The notes below the pieces were generated by a model. It was not told the DNA's origin and did no database searches. It was given only the letters and a program-made list of their open reading frames with translations. 64,000 bases of DNA from Asparagopsis taxiformis (taxonomy: Eukaryota > Rhodophyta > Florideophyceae > Bonnemaisoniales > Bonnemaisoniaceae), in assembly GCA_030407315.1 (NCBI GenBank), contig JALQPE010001717.1:110686-174685 (forward strand), given 5' to 3'. The number at the start of each line of letters is the position of its first letter. The stretch's first letter is position 1. Made by a program: the position numbers and the translations under genes. This document shows, in pieces, positions 33,823-45,800 of this stretch.

Positions 33823-34739
33823 AGTCGTCGTAGTGGTACTCGGGGTAGACGTGGTAGTCATAGAGCTCTCGGAAGACGCTGCAGGAAATACAGGAGCTAG
33901 AACTATTACCGTTGGGACACTTGAGCTTGTCGTAGACCTCACGACCGTCCTTGCAGTAATAGGCGTGATTATAAGCGGCGTCATATCCAGAGTCGCAGAA
34001 GTGCCAAACGTCGCCAAAGTAAATTCAATAGGCAGTATTGTTGTTGTTCCCAATTGAGGCATTGTCACGGTGGCCAGAGGCACAGGCACAGTTGCGAAAG
34101 TTATGGAAAGAGGAGGTCTAACAGTGACTGTGGTAGTCGTTCCTTCACCTAATGTTGGTAGGAGTGGCAGTACTGTGAATGGCAATTGCGAAACTGTCGC
34201 TGTACCCAAGGTTTCGGAACTTGTTTGGGCAGTTGAGGTGGTAGTCGATGTCATCGTCGTCGAGGAAGTCGTGATAATAGCAACTGCGGTAGATGCAGCA
34301 GCAGAAACAGAGGTGGTGATGGAAGTTGACGATGTGGTAGACGATGCGGAAGATGATGTCGAAGAGGTTGTTAATGAAACGGTGATGATGCGGGAGACGT
34401 CGAAATTGGAATTGAAGTTGAAGTTGTGGGATTTGGAGGTAGCACACATGCAAATCCATCAACCTCTCGAATTCTGTCCCGGGCACATTCAGATACGACA
34501 CATCCTCTGCTCATCGCGAAGGGGGTCTGACATCTGCGGACAGCTATTCTTCGTAGACGGAAACACGCGCTTGGGCACGGATCAACAACGACAGGGAGGA
34601 AACCCTGGCGTGCTGAAAAGTCAAGGCTGTAATCTAGTGTTGAAGATGCCCGCTTTGCGACAGACACTGCCAGTGCGGTTGGCCAAAGCCAAAGAGCTGA
34701 ATTGAGAGCCAAAAAGGCGAGGAGGGCGACGTGCGCCAT
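33823..34739 (-). pseudogene. 5' fragment of split host gene: signal peptide, Cys-rich head, Ser/Thr tail
   Basis: It starts at 34739 with a strong signal peptide (MAHVALLAFLALNSALWLWP), then a Cys-rich segment (CPSACFRLRRIAVRRCQTPF; GCVVSECARD; DGFACVLPPNP). The ACVLPPNP end resembles the CLCLPPNP modules of the neighbouring gene at 37294, so the two may be distant paralogues. Near 34400-34449 the frame changes by one base with no clear intron signal, then continues as a mucin-like Ser/Thr tail (TSSTSSSASSTTSSTSITTS) to the insertion at 33822. The reading frame resumes at 22491 and ends at 4990. The protein was probably secreted and O-glycosylated. The insertions remove about the last 125 residues. 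Confidence 0.72.
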
Positions 34740-37293
34740 GGCTGAAGACTTTTTGAGGGCTGGGAAATGAAAATGTGCTTGTTCACAGGGGAAGAGTGTA
34801 TCACTAAGTACGTTTTACGAGCTAGATTGAAATAAGTAATAGAAAGCTTTCATGCAACTCGCAACTGTTGTAAGAAGCAGTAAGGGCTCATATCTGCCCA
34901 GTATTCCATGGGCATTGGAAAGAGTGACATCAGCAGAAAGGTATCGATGCATTTCTCACATTCCGACCCAAAGACCATTACATATTTGCGACAACAAATG
35001 CAGAAGATCGGTCTTCAGTAGTAGAGCTGAATGAATAAAAAATACTTTCTGCGTGCCTTGAAAACCTATTATCTTCAACGAAGCTACAGGAAATGTATAT
35101 CTGGCTAGGATTATACGTTGTGGTCATGTCGAGTGTCATGCTAGAAGAAGTTGTATCAATAATCTCGGGAGCTAAACCGACGGTATTAAACAAGTGCAAA
35201 GGGTCACTCTCCGTTCTAGTCGATTTCGTCGCGTTTTAACCAAATTTTAAACTTTCTGTCCGTCTGTTGTGATTTCTTTTTCATGGTTGAGATGGTGTGC
35301 GACAAACGGCTGGAGTACTGCGTGTGTGTCGAGATAGAGGTTCATCCTTCCTCTTCTACTCTAGCTAGAATCGGCGGCGAAGCCAGAGAAGTAGTAATGG
35401 ACTGTATAGCTGTAATAGTGTTACTGAAAATATTGTGATCATTCGGTAGTGTGAGATGCAGATGATTAGAATATCCTGATCTTACCATGTTGCAATTGTC
35501 AGCTCTTAGCTCCTCGGCATACATGTCTCACATGCCCACGTCACACGACTTGCGAACAGTCCACAATGCGCAGTCTCCTGCCATGCTCCGTACACGAAGT
35601 GACTTCACTCATCCAGATCAGCGCATGCATTCTGCATGCGCCTGTGTCGGATGATTTTGCTGACAGATGGTCGCATCTAGATATAGCGAACCAATAGTCA
35701 TCTACTAGGTCAGTGATACAACTTGTCGCGACAGATCCACCTAGTACTAAGGGTCCAGCTGGTGTACGGATCACTCGATGCTCGGCTAAATTTTTCGGGC
35801 TTTACATTCAGCTCAGTTTCATAAAGTAATCAGCAGAGGTCTACTTTGCATGTCGTTTCCTTCATCTAGACACCATTCATCATGTCCAAATGGACAATGA
35901 AAGAGTTGCGGTGTAGCAGTACTGTTACACAATTTACTGCAACAAAGCAAGTCCGTCCTTGCCCATTTGTGCGTGATGAATGGGGTATCTAACGGCGAAA
36001 TACACGCCACATCCTTGTTGATCTCATTCGTCCAAAGCTAACAAGTCTTGCGTCAACACCCAAACACGACCGCAAGCCAATTACCTTTACAACCTCTTCC
36101 CAGCTCTTCCGGCGTGTAGGTCACTTTCATGCCAACATGTTCAGTCCACTATCCGGCACAAACGCGATAGCTGTACCCCGTTTCAACATGGAAATAACCA
36201 TTTCCCACGCATACTAGCCATCTAGCCGAGAACGAAATTCAGCCAGCCACCATGTGATGCCGAGTTGCCCGCGATGAGTCGGGCGTCCTTCATAAGAAAT
36301 TAATTCTTCTCGCTTTCGTGTTGGCTTTCGGACATAACAACTCTCTGTTTCAGCCGTTCGATCTCCAGAGAGAGATCAACCCGTAGCGTTTCGAACGACA
36401 ACCCTCGTGAGCGAAGGAAGTTGACTGATTGATGTTATGGATAGATAAATGCTCACGCAATCGAAAAGAAAATTTGGGGCGGTAGCAGCCAGTAAGTAGA
36501 TCAGAGATCTCATGTGAGATCACAAATCGAAAAATAGGCGCCCTAGACTGCTAGAAAACATTCAAAACTTTCAGGATATATTATTATTTTGAGTAGATGT
36601 GCTGGATATGTCGGAACATACCAATAACGCACTGCATTACAGTAGTTGTCAGAACAGTATTTGAACCCACGCCATCTGATAACGATATTGAAACCATTAT
36701 TGAGTAACGCGTGTAAACCGTTCAGATCTCTTCATAAGGATAACGATGCATGTCCGTTAACTCTGCTGCGATACAGTATCAAGAGTGTCCAAATCCCGCA
36801 GAGCCGTGGCACAAGAGGTATGACGGCTAGCCAGTTCTGAGAAGGCCTATGAGGACGAAATTGGTACGATGATCTCATGCACCAGTGTTAACAACAGCTG
36901 GAAGCCTACATAAGTGTTCATCAATGCAGCCGAAACCGCTCGAAACCACGCCGCGCGAACGAGTCCATGCATGGACAGCAGGTTCCATCACAAAAGCGTA
37001 TTTCGCACACCTCACCAGCTTGGGACATACGCGTTACTTATATGTCTCGAAGACGAAACCGTATGTAGCAAGTCGCCACTTGCACAAATCCCGCAAAAAA
37101 CCGCAACGATTTATCTCCCATCCGTCGATTTGCTTCCATTGGAATACAGTTTCTGAAAAAGCTCTCATATCTATCGTCACTCCATCTGTATCCAATCCGA
37201 AGTCTTGTTGCTTCGCCCACACTTGATCAAGTATCACCCTTACAACATGGCAACTTCGTTCCCACTTCTCTCAACCGCCCCGCCTCACCCGTC
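34740..37293. other. Intergenic region
   Basis: About 2.5 kb with only short, unconvincing open frames. Promoters of the divergent genes at 34739 and 37294 should lie at its edges, but I see no definable element. Confidence 0.4.
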
Positions 37294-39183
37294 ATGCAAA
37301 CCAGACTCAACCAGCCCATCTATTGCCCCCTTCTCCTCATCACCATCCTGTGCCTCCTCTCAACTGCAACCTCTACAGCCACACCGAGACGCAACCATAT
37401 CTACGCTGCCATTCTCAACCGAATCTCAAGCGCCGAGTTTCATCAACACAGCGACTCCCATTCCGTTCTACCCCGCTCCCGTCCCCCGCTCAACCCATTT
37501 ATCCACACCAAACTCAAACAATTCCCTCTCGACCTACACTCTTTCTTCCCCCGTCCCCACAAACCATTCCTCCTCCACCACCTTCAACGACAACCTTCAT
37601 CCGGCCTCTCTGGTGAACTCTGCACGACTGACCAACAATGCGCCCCACCGCGCCGTTGCATTGATGTTCAATCTTCGACACCGTGTTCCACCTCGTCCGG
37701 TTGTCTATGTCTGCCACCAAACCCTGTCGACTTGATATGTGAGTGTAGGGACACCGAGTGTCTGGAAGGGGATGTATGCTCTGTGGTGGGTTTCAATAAT
37801 ATGTGTGTATCGCCTGTTCGTGGTTTCCCACCGATAGACTGTGGTGGTCCTGGTAACTTCACCGGGAGAGCTTGCAGTAGAGACAGTGATTGTGCTGGTC
37901 TAAGAAAGTGTATTTCATCTGAAGATGTCACAATGTCATGTTCCGAACCTCCCTGTTTCTGTTTTCCAATTGACTTCGAAGATCAACAATGTTCATGTCG
38001 TAAACCAGATTGTTTGGAGGGGGACAGGTGTACCGATTTTGGAGAAAAAGTTTCGTTATGTGCGTTTGCCACGAGCGCCCTCCCACCACTTGTGTGTGAT
38101 GGCGCAATGAAATTCACAGGGGAGTCTTGTACAAATGATGTGGAGTGCTCAGGGCATCGTTACTGCACTGATATCGAGGATTTAACACCATGTACAACTT
38201 CGTCAGGTTGCATCTGCCGTCCTCCAAACCCACGAGACGTTAGTTGTGGCTGCCCTCATATCGGGTGTTTGGACGGAGATGTTTGCAGTTACTTGGGGGG
38301 AAATGTCACAACTTGCATTTCAAGCAATCTAAACGTCACACGCGTCGCACCATGTCAGGACATTGGCACAGATTTTGGACAGAGCTGTAAAGCAGATAAC
38401 GACTGCAGACCTTTACACGCATGTATGGATATTGGTGAGGTTGTCCAGCCTTGTGGCAATTCGACACAGTGTGTTTGCATTGCAGATAATCTCAATGATG
38501 AAGGTGGATTCACAGGTGAACAGTGCAGGGAGGACAAGGATTGCGCTGGGTTGAGATTCTGTCAGAATAGGGACTTGGAGCCATGCCAAGGTACTCAGCT
38601 ATGTACATGCCACTCGGTTGATGGTTCAGACCACTTGTGTTCCTGTGAAGATCCGGAATGTCTTGATGGCGACTACTGCACAGTTGGAGGGTTCTGTTTT
38701 TCTATTGGAGTTGGACTGTTGGAACCGATCAAATGTCCAGATACTCTGCCACTGCCATCCAGTTCATTCTCCGAAGCAAGTACAAGTTCTACACCACAAG
38801 CAGACGACCCCCCACTCCAAGTATCCCCCTTTCCCCTCCCAGCCACCAACGTATGTATCGACGCACGCGCCCTCTCACACTTCCCCAAACATCAGCTCGT
38901 CTATGCAGAACACGCCGTTGCCGACGTGCTCTGTGATTCGTCGGGGAGCTGTGCAACCGCCGGGCATATGGTGCATTACAATGGAGCCGCGATGATGATG
39001 AAAACGTATTGCGGAATGGCTGGGTGTGATGAGCGAGTGATGGCGGTGAATAGTCCACGATATCGACGAGGGATTCGAGTTGGATCGCGGACGGCCGGGT
39101 TGGAATTCACGTGCTTTGCGGCGCGTTACGGGAGTCGAGGCGAGGAGATGGTATTGGCTGCTGCAGTTCGCGTTGGACTCTAG
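37294..39183 (+). CDS. Secreted protein with repeated Cys-rich modules
   Basis: 629 residues, one exon. A signal peptide (YCPLLLITILCLLSTATS) precedes a Pro/His-rich linker of about 80 residues. From about residue 107 to 480 come five related modules, of pattern GxxCxxDxDCxGxRxC...PCxxxxxCxCxPP, each followed in most cases by a C.C....CL.GD.C...C block (ECRDTECLEGDVC, SCRKPDCLEGDRC, GCPHIGCLDGDVC, SCEDPECLDGDYC). The cysteines are almost certainly disulphide-bonded. A distinct C-terminal domain of about 110 residues follows (AEHAVADVLCDSSGSCATAG, VMAVNSPRYRRGIRV) that looks conserved and globular, but I cannot name it. The modules recall EGF-like repeats only in being short and Cys-dense. An extracellular-matrix or cell-surface role is inference. 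The chosen Met gives the best signal peptide. Confidence 0.85.
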   Translation: MQTRLNQPIYCPLLLITILCLLSTATSTATPRRNHIYAAILNRISSAEFHQHSDSHSVLPRSRPPLNPFIHTKLKQFPLDLHSFFPRPHKPFLLHHLQRQPSSGLSGELCTTDQQCAPPRRCIDVQSSTPCSTSSGCLCLPPNPVDLICECRDTECLEGDVCSVVGFNNMCVSPVRGFPPIDCGGPGNFTGRACSRDSDCAGLRKCISSEDVTMSCSEPPCFCFPIDFEDQQCSCRKPDCLEGDRCTDFGEKVSLCAFATSALPPLVCDGAMKFTGESCTNDVECSGHRYCTDIEDLTPCTTSSGCICRPPNPRDVSCGCPHIGCLDGDVCSYLGGNVTTCISSNLNVTRVAPCQDIGTDFGQSCKADNDCRPLHACMDIGEVVQPCGNSTQCVCIADNLNDEGGFTGEQCREDKDCAGLRFCQNRDLEPCQGTQLCTCHSVDGSDHLCSCEDPECLDGDYCTVGGFCFSIGVGLLEPIKCPDTLPLPSSSFSEASTSSTPQADDPPLQVSPFPLPATNVCIDARALSHFPKHQLVYAEHAVADVLCDSSGSCATAGHMVHYNGAAMMMKTYCGMAGCDERVMAVNSPRYRRGIRVGSRTAGLEFTCFAARYGSRGEEMVLAAAVRVGL

Positions 39184-39754
39184 CAAGTGTCTTCAATGAC
39201 TACCCGGCATTTGGTGGGCTGAATTGAGTGTGGTGCGGCACCATTGAAGCTTGCGGCGCATGGGATCAAGGCACTCAAAGATATCGATGTCTGGCCCCAT
39301 TCCATAATTAGGAGCATGCGTCTTCTCGCAGCAAGAGTACTCTTACCCGCATTTGATCATCCAGATGCTAGTTGATGGGCACCAAACAGCTCAAGCCTAG
39401 ACTGTAGAGAAAAAAGGAGTCAGCGTCATGCAGAATACTAATCGCAAAGCGCTGTGAGCGAAAAACCCGAGCACCACAATTGTGTTTCGATCGTTGTTGG
39501 GTGGTGATGATGAAAAGTTCCAGATGGTCGTGTACAGCTTAGCAATGCAAGGAAGCTCCACGCACGGTCCGGCAGCGGCCACTAAGTCGTATCTATGTGA
39601 AATGTAGAGGTCTTTTGATACTACTATTTTCACAGCACACATTTCCACAAGATCAATTTTCATGAAAAGGATACGCAGTATTTCTTACCGAGCAATGTAT
39701 GAATTGCCCTAATGCCTGATCTACCTCAATTGAGAAGGCAACTCCTGCTTTGTC

Positions 39755-40405
39755 GTGCTTCGCCGGTTTACATTCGGGCAAGAAAAAGAATTACCTCTGG
39801 TTATCTCCCTCTACTCTCTCTCCTCCCCCATATTATATAAACTAGGAGAAGCAACCATATGTGAATTAGCTGGAAGGAGGGGATACGTAAAATGGGCATC
39901 AGTATCTGTAATCGGGTGTTTGATAACACCCGTAAAACGGAATAAGTTTTCAAGGCACAGAAAGTATTACAACTTCGAAACGTCAGCTGAGAAACGAAAA
40001 TTTGACGGGTACAGTAGTATTCCTGTACAGTATGTACCACCGGAACCGCTCAGATGGGAAAAGAGACTGATCTATGCCTGTGCGAGTTTACCGCGGCCAC
40101 CACGCACCGCCGGCGAGAAGCATCATCCGGTCGAGGTTACCATTCCAGCCCTCCCCAACAGCGCAGCACAGTCTGCATCGTCCACAGTAACTATCTTTTT
40201 ACGCCCTCCCTCTATCCCTAGTTTTACCTCATCACATAGTTTGGCTACCCTAGGGCAGCCATCGTATGCGATGGTCAAAGCGATGCTGAAAGAGCCGCAT
40301 GCCCCTGGGTTAACCAAGTTATTATTGGCCAAACCTGCATTAAACATGCGCTCTAATAGGCACTACAATTATGTTTTTCGGTGCCCGAAGTTCTGGGTCC
40401 ACTAG
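39755..40405 (+). other. Unassigned open frame
   Basis: 216 codons with no recognisable domain, no signal peptide and uneven composition. A minus-strand frame across the same DNA (40347-40123) looks equally plausible. It may be spurious or a gene relic. Confidence 0.25.
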
Positions 40406-40653
40406 CGGAAAGCGGGGAGGATGTTAAATTACGAATACAATGCCAAAATAGAAGTAGGCCATACAAATGGATCATCCAATAGAACTAGTATCGTTCCCAT
40501 TATGCACAGCCGACAATGCTGATGCAGCAGCAACACGTAGATTTCTGTCTATTCCTGACCTTTTTGTGAAACTAAGCGTTCATCCGCGATAAAAAGCTGT
40601 GACTCAGAGTAGAACTCGTATGTACTTCGTTATCAATAACAACTTCTGGAACC

Positions 40654-41754
40654 ATGAAATCACTCTTCACCTGGCTCGCTGTGATTTCTTTCTTCACATT
40701 GAGGAGCAACATACAGCCAGCTTCGTCTCGATTCACTGTCCGTCGATGCCCCGACGGTGGATTCTTCTGTGACCGACTCGGTACGCCTACGGTGTCCCCA
40801 GCCCCAAGCCTCCAGCCCGTCGCGTTTACTGGAGCATTCAAGACGGAAGTGTTCTCTTTCTCTGCGAACATCACTGCAAGATTTAGTAAATCAGATTACT
40901 ATATTCTCACTGGGGCTAGACCCGGGCTTTTCACTGCAGTTGGGACTCTCCGAGCGCAATTCACATCTATCATTGAAGCGCTGAGTGTTGACGCTGATGC
41001 CGCTTTCGGGGTCGGTTTCTTTCGTGATGAAAGCTCTCAAGGCACCGACAACGGTTTCGTCAATCTGCAATCCATTACAAAAAGCATTCCACATATCTCC
41101 TCTGCATTCAGTTCACTCAGAGTGGAGGGTGGGGGTGACTTTCCCGATGCGAACCTAGTCGCATTGCATCGCCTGGCCACAGATGGTTCCATTGGGTGGA
41201 GACCTGATGCTCGTAAAATCATCGTGTACATCGGAGCATCCCCAGGACATGAACCCACATGCGACCGTGGAAAGACCCTGACGCGACAAACAGTAATCGA
41301 AGAATTGAACACCAAGAACATTGGTGTCGTCGCTGTTTCTTTCGGTGAGGATGGATTGAATGCTGGTACGACAAGATTCGGGGAGTGCTCTGATGAACTA
41401 CGTTCTTCGCGAGGTCAAGCAGACGAAATTGTGCGACGAACCAGTGGAACACGTGCACCGTTTTTCGACCAAGAAATGGTCGTCTCTGGTATTACAGCGG
41501 CTGTTGTCGCAGTTCCATATGTGTTTTACGCTGATTCTAGTGATTGTGAAGGGATTGTTAGTCTCTCATCTACTCCGAGTCTTCCAATTTTTGTATTCAC
41601 AGACACTACGGTTATGACCCAACAGGAATTGACAGTTCGAAGAGATCTAGATACTGATGTGACTAGGAAAAGCTGTATATTGCGGTATTTCCTTCGAGGG
41701 GGTGGGTATCCGAAGACGTTGGTCTCCTCTTTGGATTTAACTACTAACCCTTAG
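40654..41754 (+). CDS. Secreted vWA-like (integrin-beta-like) protein
   Basis: 366 residues, one exon. A signal peptide (MKSLFTWLAVISFFTLRS) and a short Cys-containing segment precede a vWA-like fold. The clearest block is GGGDFPDANLVALHRLATD followed by IGWRPDARKIIVYIGASPGH, which matches vWA domains related to integrin beta. Later secondary-structure blocks (IEELNTKNIGVVAVSFG, ADEIVRRTSG) also fit. The metal-site DxSxS that should open the domain is not present: the equivalent strand reads DYYILTGARPG, so metal-dependent ligand binding is doubtful. The last 80 residues look like a beta-rich tail. Likely secreted; its ligand is unknown. Confidence 0.75.
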   Translation: MKSLFTWLAVISFFTLRSNIQPASSRFTVRRCPDGGFFCDRLGTPTVSPAPSLQPVAFTGAFKTEVFSFSANITARFSKSDYYILTGARPGLFTAVGTLRAQFTSIIEALSVDADAAFGVGFFRDESSQGTDNGFVNLQSITKSIPHISSAFSSLRVEGGGDFPDANLVALHRLATDGSIGWRPDARKIIVYIGASPGHEPTCDRGKTLTRQTVIEELNTKNIGVVAVSFGEDGLNAGTTRFGECSDELRSSRGQADEIVRRTSGTRAPFFDQEMVVSGITAAVVAVPYVFYADSSDCEGIVSLSSTPSLPIFVFTDTTVMTQQELTVRRDLDTDVTRKSCILRYFLRGGGYPKTLVSSLDLTTNP

Positions 41755-42453
41755 TGTAATACCTTAATAGACTCAAGGTTCATAGCTGCAACTAGCCTCA
41801 ATGAGCAGATACGCATTTCCAGTTTTCGAATTAGATACATTTTCTCCTTTTGGTAAACAAGGATGTAGTTCTTTATATCACGTGTAGCATAAACCAAACT
41901 GAAAAGATCTTGGCTAATTGGCGAAATTGTTGTCGCAAAAGTTTGGGGTTATTGGAATGTGAGTACAACTTTTGCGAGTGCTTGTTGAAGTGGGTTATGA
42001 ATTACTCTCTACGGGTGGCTCGGGGGATGGAAACCAATCCATTGGGATTAGAGAAAAACATTGTTATATGAGGAAGGAAATGTGAACAGGCCCTTCAGGT
42101 ACGTGAAGATAAGAGTGAAAAGTACAATTTGAAATATAGTGGAGGGTTTCACAACATGCACTCCCATTTTTCTCCTTTCTTGGCAATAGACAATGAAGTC
42201 TAGAAGGTAGGGGTGTTGCGCGGAGTGGAGCAATGAAGAAAATTTCCTGTTTGAAGCCAGCGGTACACCAACACACATTCTCATCGCAGCATATCCTCGT
42301 ATCTATCCAATTACAGTAGATGGAGAAACTTGTACCTACAGAATGTCCACGCCGAAGCAAGTGAGGAATTGGAGGCGTCGTTAGACGATTACGTCTCAAA
42401 CGACAACCGGCCTATGACGATTGACGATTGTCCGTCGGTAGAGAATGCAATGC
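41755..42453. other. Intergenic region left of copia element 3
   Basis: No open frame of note and no repeats recognised. It ends at the TG of the copia 5' LTR. Confidence 0.45.
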
Positions 42454-42566
42454 TGTCGGATGACCACACGTAGTACAGCACTTACACCTGTCACCACTAT
42501 ATATATACACACCGGCGCCGACTCTCGCACCACAATAAACTAGCTAGGACGTTACGATCTTCATCA
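42454..42566 (+). repeat. 5' LTR of copia element 3 (113 bp)
   Basis: Starts TGTCGGATGACC and ends CTTCATCA directly before the primer-binding site. Contains TATATATA near 42500, a possible TATA box for the element. Confidence 0.8.
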
Positions 42567-42584
42567 GGTTATGGGCCCAGACGC
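42567..42584 (+). other. Primer-binding site, initiator tRNA anticodon type
   Basis: GGTTATGGGCCCAGACGC is a perfect complement to the GGGCCCATAACC anticodon arm of initiator tRNA-Met and starts at the LTR edge. The same motif with one change serves copia element 1. Confidence 0.82.
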
Positions 42585-42821
42585 ACCCGCGATCATTACG
42601 TTCTCCCTCTCACTACCCTCCCACTGACCCAACATTGCGGCGACCCGATCACACAAATCATCCTCAGCACCATTCAGCCCCCACCAACGCCTCGAGCAGG
42701 GCGGCTCCTGAATTACCGCCGATCAAGACAGCGACATCTCGCACTTCAACACTACCCCGAACTTCTCTATCACCAAACCCTCCTCGAACAACTCCCATCC
42801 CCTCCCTTTACACCTCCTACG

Positions 42822-45800
42822 ATGCCTTCCCCGAGAACTCCACATACCGAACCTCCCCTCCCTAGTACCACTAACGACCTCAATCCCTCACCCCTCAACT
42901 TTCCCCCAATCCTATCGCCAACTCCATCCCCTTACCCATCAAACGCCACATTTTGACTTCCCTGCACTCACCCCTTCCAATCTGGTACAATGGTGCCTCA
43001 GCGTGGAAAGCCACGCAGCAGTGAATAATATACTTGAGTATATCATTGGACCCGTTCCACCCGATCCTACCGACCCACCCCAAAGGCAAGCTCATCAACG
43101 AAATCTTGCATTAGCCCGAATCCTCATCATCCCAAACATATCGCAGGAGGTACTCACCGGAATCAGCCCGACCTTACTGTCTAGCCACCCGTCATACATT
43201 TATCAACATCTCAAGGACAAGTTGTCAATCGTACCACCACAGAATTCCGAAGCAAGCTTGCGCAATGCAGCCAATCAGATACACTACTCCTCCGATTCTG
43301 GTATTCACGACTACATAACCAAACACAAAGAACTCAGAAACATAATGTTACAGTCCGGTTTCCCGAACATCGACGATGAAGCTACCACAATCAAATTTGT
43401 GATAGACGGACTGCAGATTCATCAGGACTGGGCTCCGCTACTCCGAGAACTGGCCAACTTTCCCAACTTCCATGACGGCCAGAGGCCCTCACTGGATCTG
43501 GTATTTACCATGCTGATCACCCACGAACAAGCTGTCCCGCATACGCACAACACCACCAGTACACTTCCCAATACCTCTCAGATTCCGGCGACTATGGTTC
43601 CTCCCTCGTATCAACATGCAAACACATTCTCACACACCACTTTACAACCACCCTACCACCATCCACAACCTCCTTACTATCAAATGCAGTACCCGCCCGC
43701 ACGACAGCGTACGTACAGAGGAAGAGGTAACCGTCGGAATGCACGTTTCCCAGTCACGAACATTCACGACTATCACTCTCCCCCGCCCGGCCACAATGGT
43801 CCATGGTGCACATTACACGGTACAATGACACACGACACGCAGAATTGCTGGACAAGACAAAACCTCATGCGACACCACCAGGCCGAATTGAAACCAAAAA
43901 CAAACCACCAAGCACAATACACATACCAGAACCAACGGATTTTCCCCCCTCCACTGTCTCTCCCACCCCCACCAAACCCAAACCCTTATCTCCCTATCAT
44001 TCATCCGCTCCATCCCAGCGATTCCTCTCCGTCAAGTCATGTCGCCCGCAACGAACAACCACCATCTCCGTATGACAGCCCAATAAATACCTCGACCTCT
44101 TCCTCCTACATACTAGACTCCGGTGCCACACCTACACACCTACAAAACCACCAACCTACTATGCGCCCTACCTCCTCATCCACAACTGTGGCATCCGGTC
44201 AACAATCTCACATAACACACTGTGGACCGGCAACTATTCCCCTCAGTGCGATGCAACAGATCCAAATTCCACACGCCGTCACCATGCCAGCTGCGGAACA
44301 CAACCTCATCTCCGTTAGTCAGCTTGCCCAACAATACGACATTGTATTTCGTTCTGATGCCGCCTACATTACCCGACAACAACGACGACCTTCCAGACGC
44401 ATCACCATCGCGCGAGCTCCAAAAATCAACCAACTATACTTTATCCAGCCTCACCTCCCGCACCAAGCCGCCAACAGGACGTACACGTCACCGATACATG
44501 CCCCTAAGCACCAATCACACACGACCTCATGCCACGGCGCCCGAACGCATTCTCCAATACAAAATCCCAGAAAGTCGGCGCGTCCTCCCTCAATCGCTGC
44601 ACCAAGTACCAACCCTCCCCCGCCTTCTACCACCCAATCCAAAGTCACAGTACCAAAGCCCTTTAATTTCACCAGTAGGCGCAAATCCCCCAAACACAAC
44701 AAAAACAACAGCCAACAAACTCAAAACGACATCACACCACCCCCCGCCATCGCCAAACCAAACCTCACCTCTCTCAAACCACCTAAAGCACTACGACGCC
44801 GACTCACAAACAATACTACAAACCCTCCCAAAACAAACGATACGGTACAACCACTCACCAGCAAGGCCAAACGATCGCAGAAACGCCAAACCACCCCCAT
44901 ATCAAAACCCCCTCCCCCAACCAGACCTCCCCATACCAACCCCACAAAACAAAACACCTCTTTACCATCCCAAAACACCTCCCCGATTAATTCCACCATA
45001 CCCGCCACTCAAAATGCCCCATCCACCCTTGAACGCAAGCAAAACGCACCCTATAAGCGACAACCGATAACAGCCACACTCCCGCCAGTAACCCACACAC
45101 GCTCCCAACATGTCCAAGATTACTATAATTGGCACCTAAAACTAGGACACCTGCACCCACAGCGCATACATCAATTGGCCCTCCACGACCTCGCCAACGG
45201 CCTTCCTCCCTCACTGAAACAACCGCCACCCCGCATGACATGCAGTGGCTGTGCAATTGGTAAACAATCAGCAGCCCCTTTCCATAAAACACGCCCGCGA
45301 ACTGCCTCCATAGCAGCACACGTCCACACCGACGTATGTGGCCCATTTCACCCTCCTTCAATTACCGGAAACAAATTTTTCGCTACCTTCATTGACGAAC
45401 ACACCCGTTACTTACAAGTACACCTCTCAGCGCACAAAAACCATGCAGCACAACACATCAAAGATTATATCACAGGCATCCATACGCTATCCCCATATCG
45501 CGTTACTGACGCAACAATGGACAACGCGCGGGAATATTTCTCAAAGGATCTCACCAATTTTTTCAGACAACACCACGTTCAAACCCACCCAACCATCCCA
45601 TATACCCCACAACAAAACTCCTTGGCAGAGCGAGTGAACCGAACATTACTAGACACAATCCGCGCATCCTTACTCACATCTGGACTCCCCACACACCTCT
45701 GGGACTACGCACTCCTCTCTGCAGTTGAGAATCACAATAATTCTCCACACGCCGCCCATAAACAAATCCCCTACACGATGTGGACCGGCCGCAAGCCCGA

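Noticed and set aside
33833..34705. Plus-strand Val/Glu-rich frames opposite the Ser/Thr-rich gene
   Set aside because: These are the complement of Thr/Ser codon repeats; the minus strand has the signal peptide and the continuous frame across insertions.
34740..37293. Possible tRNA or other RNA gene in the intergenic region
   Set aside because: I looked for T-loop and anticodon-arm patterns and saw none convincing; a covariance-model scan would be needed to exclude them.
44222..45070. 282-codon plus frame inside copia element 3
   Set aside because: Overlaps the Pro/Thr-rich linker of the true polyprotein in another frame; biased composition keeps it open.
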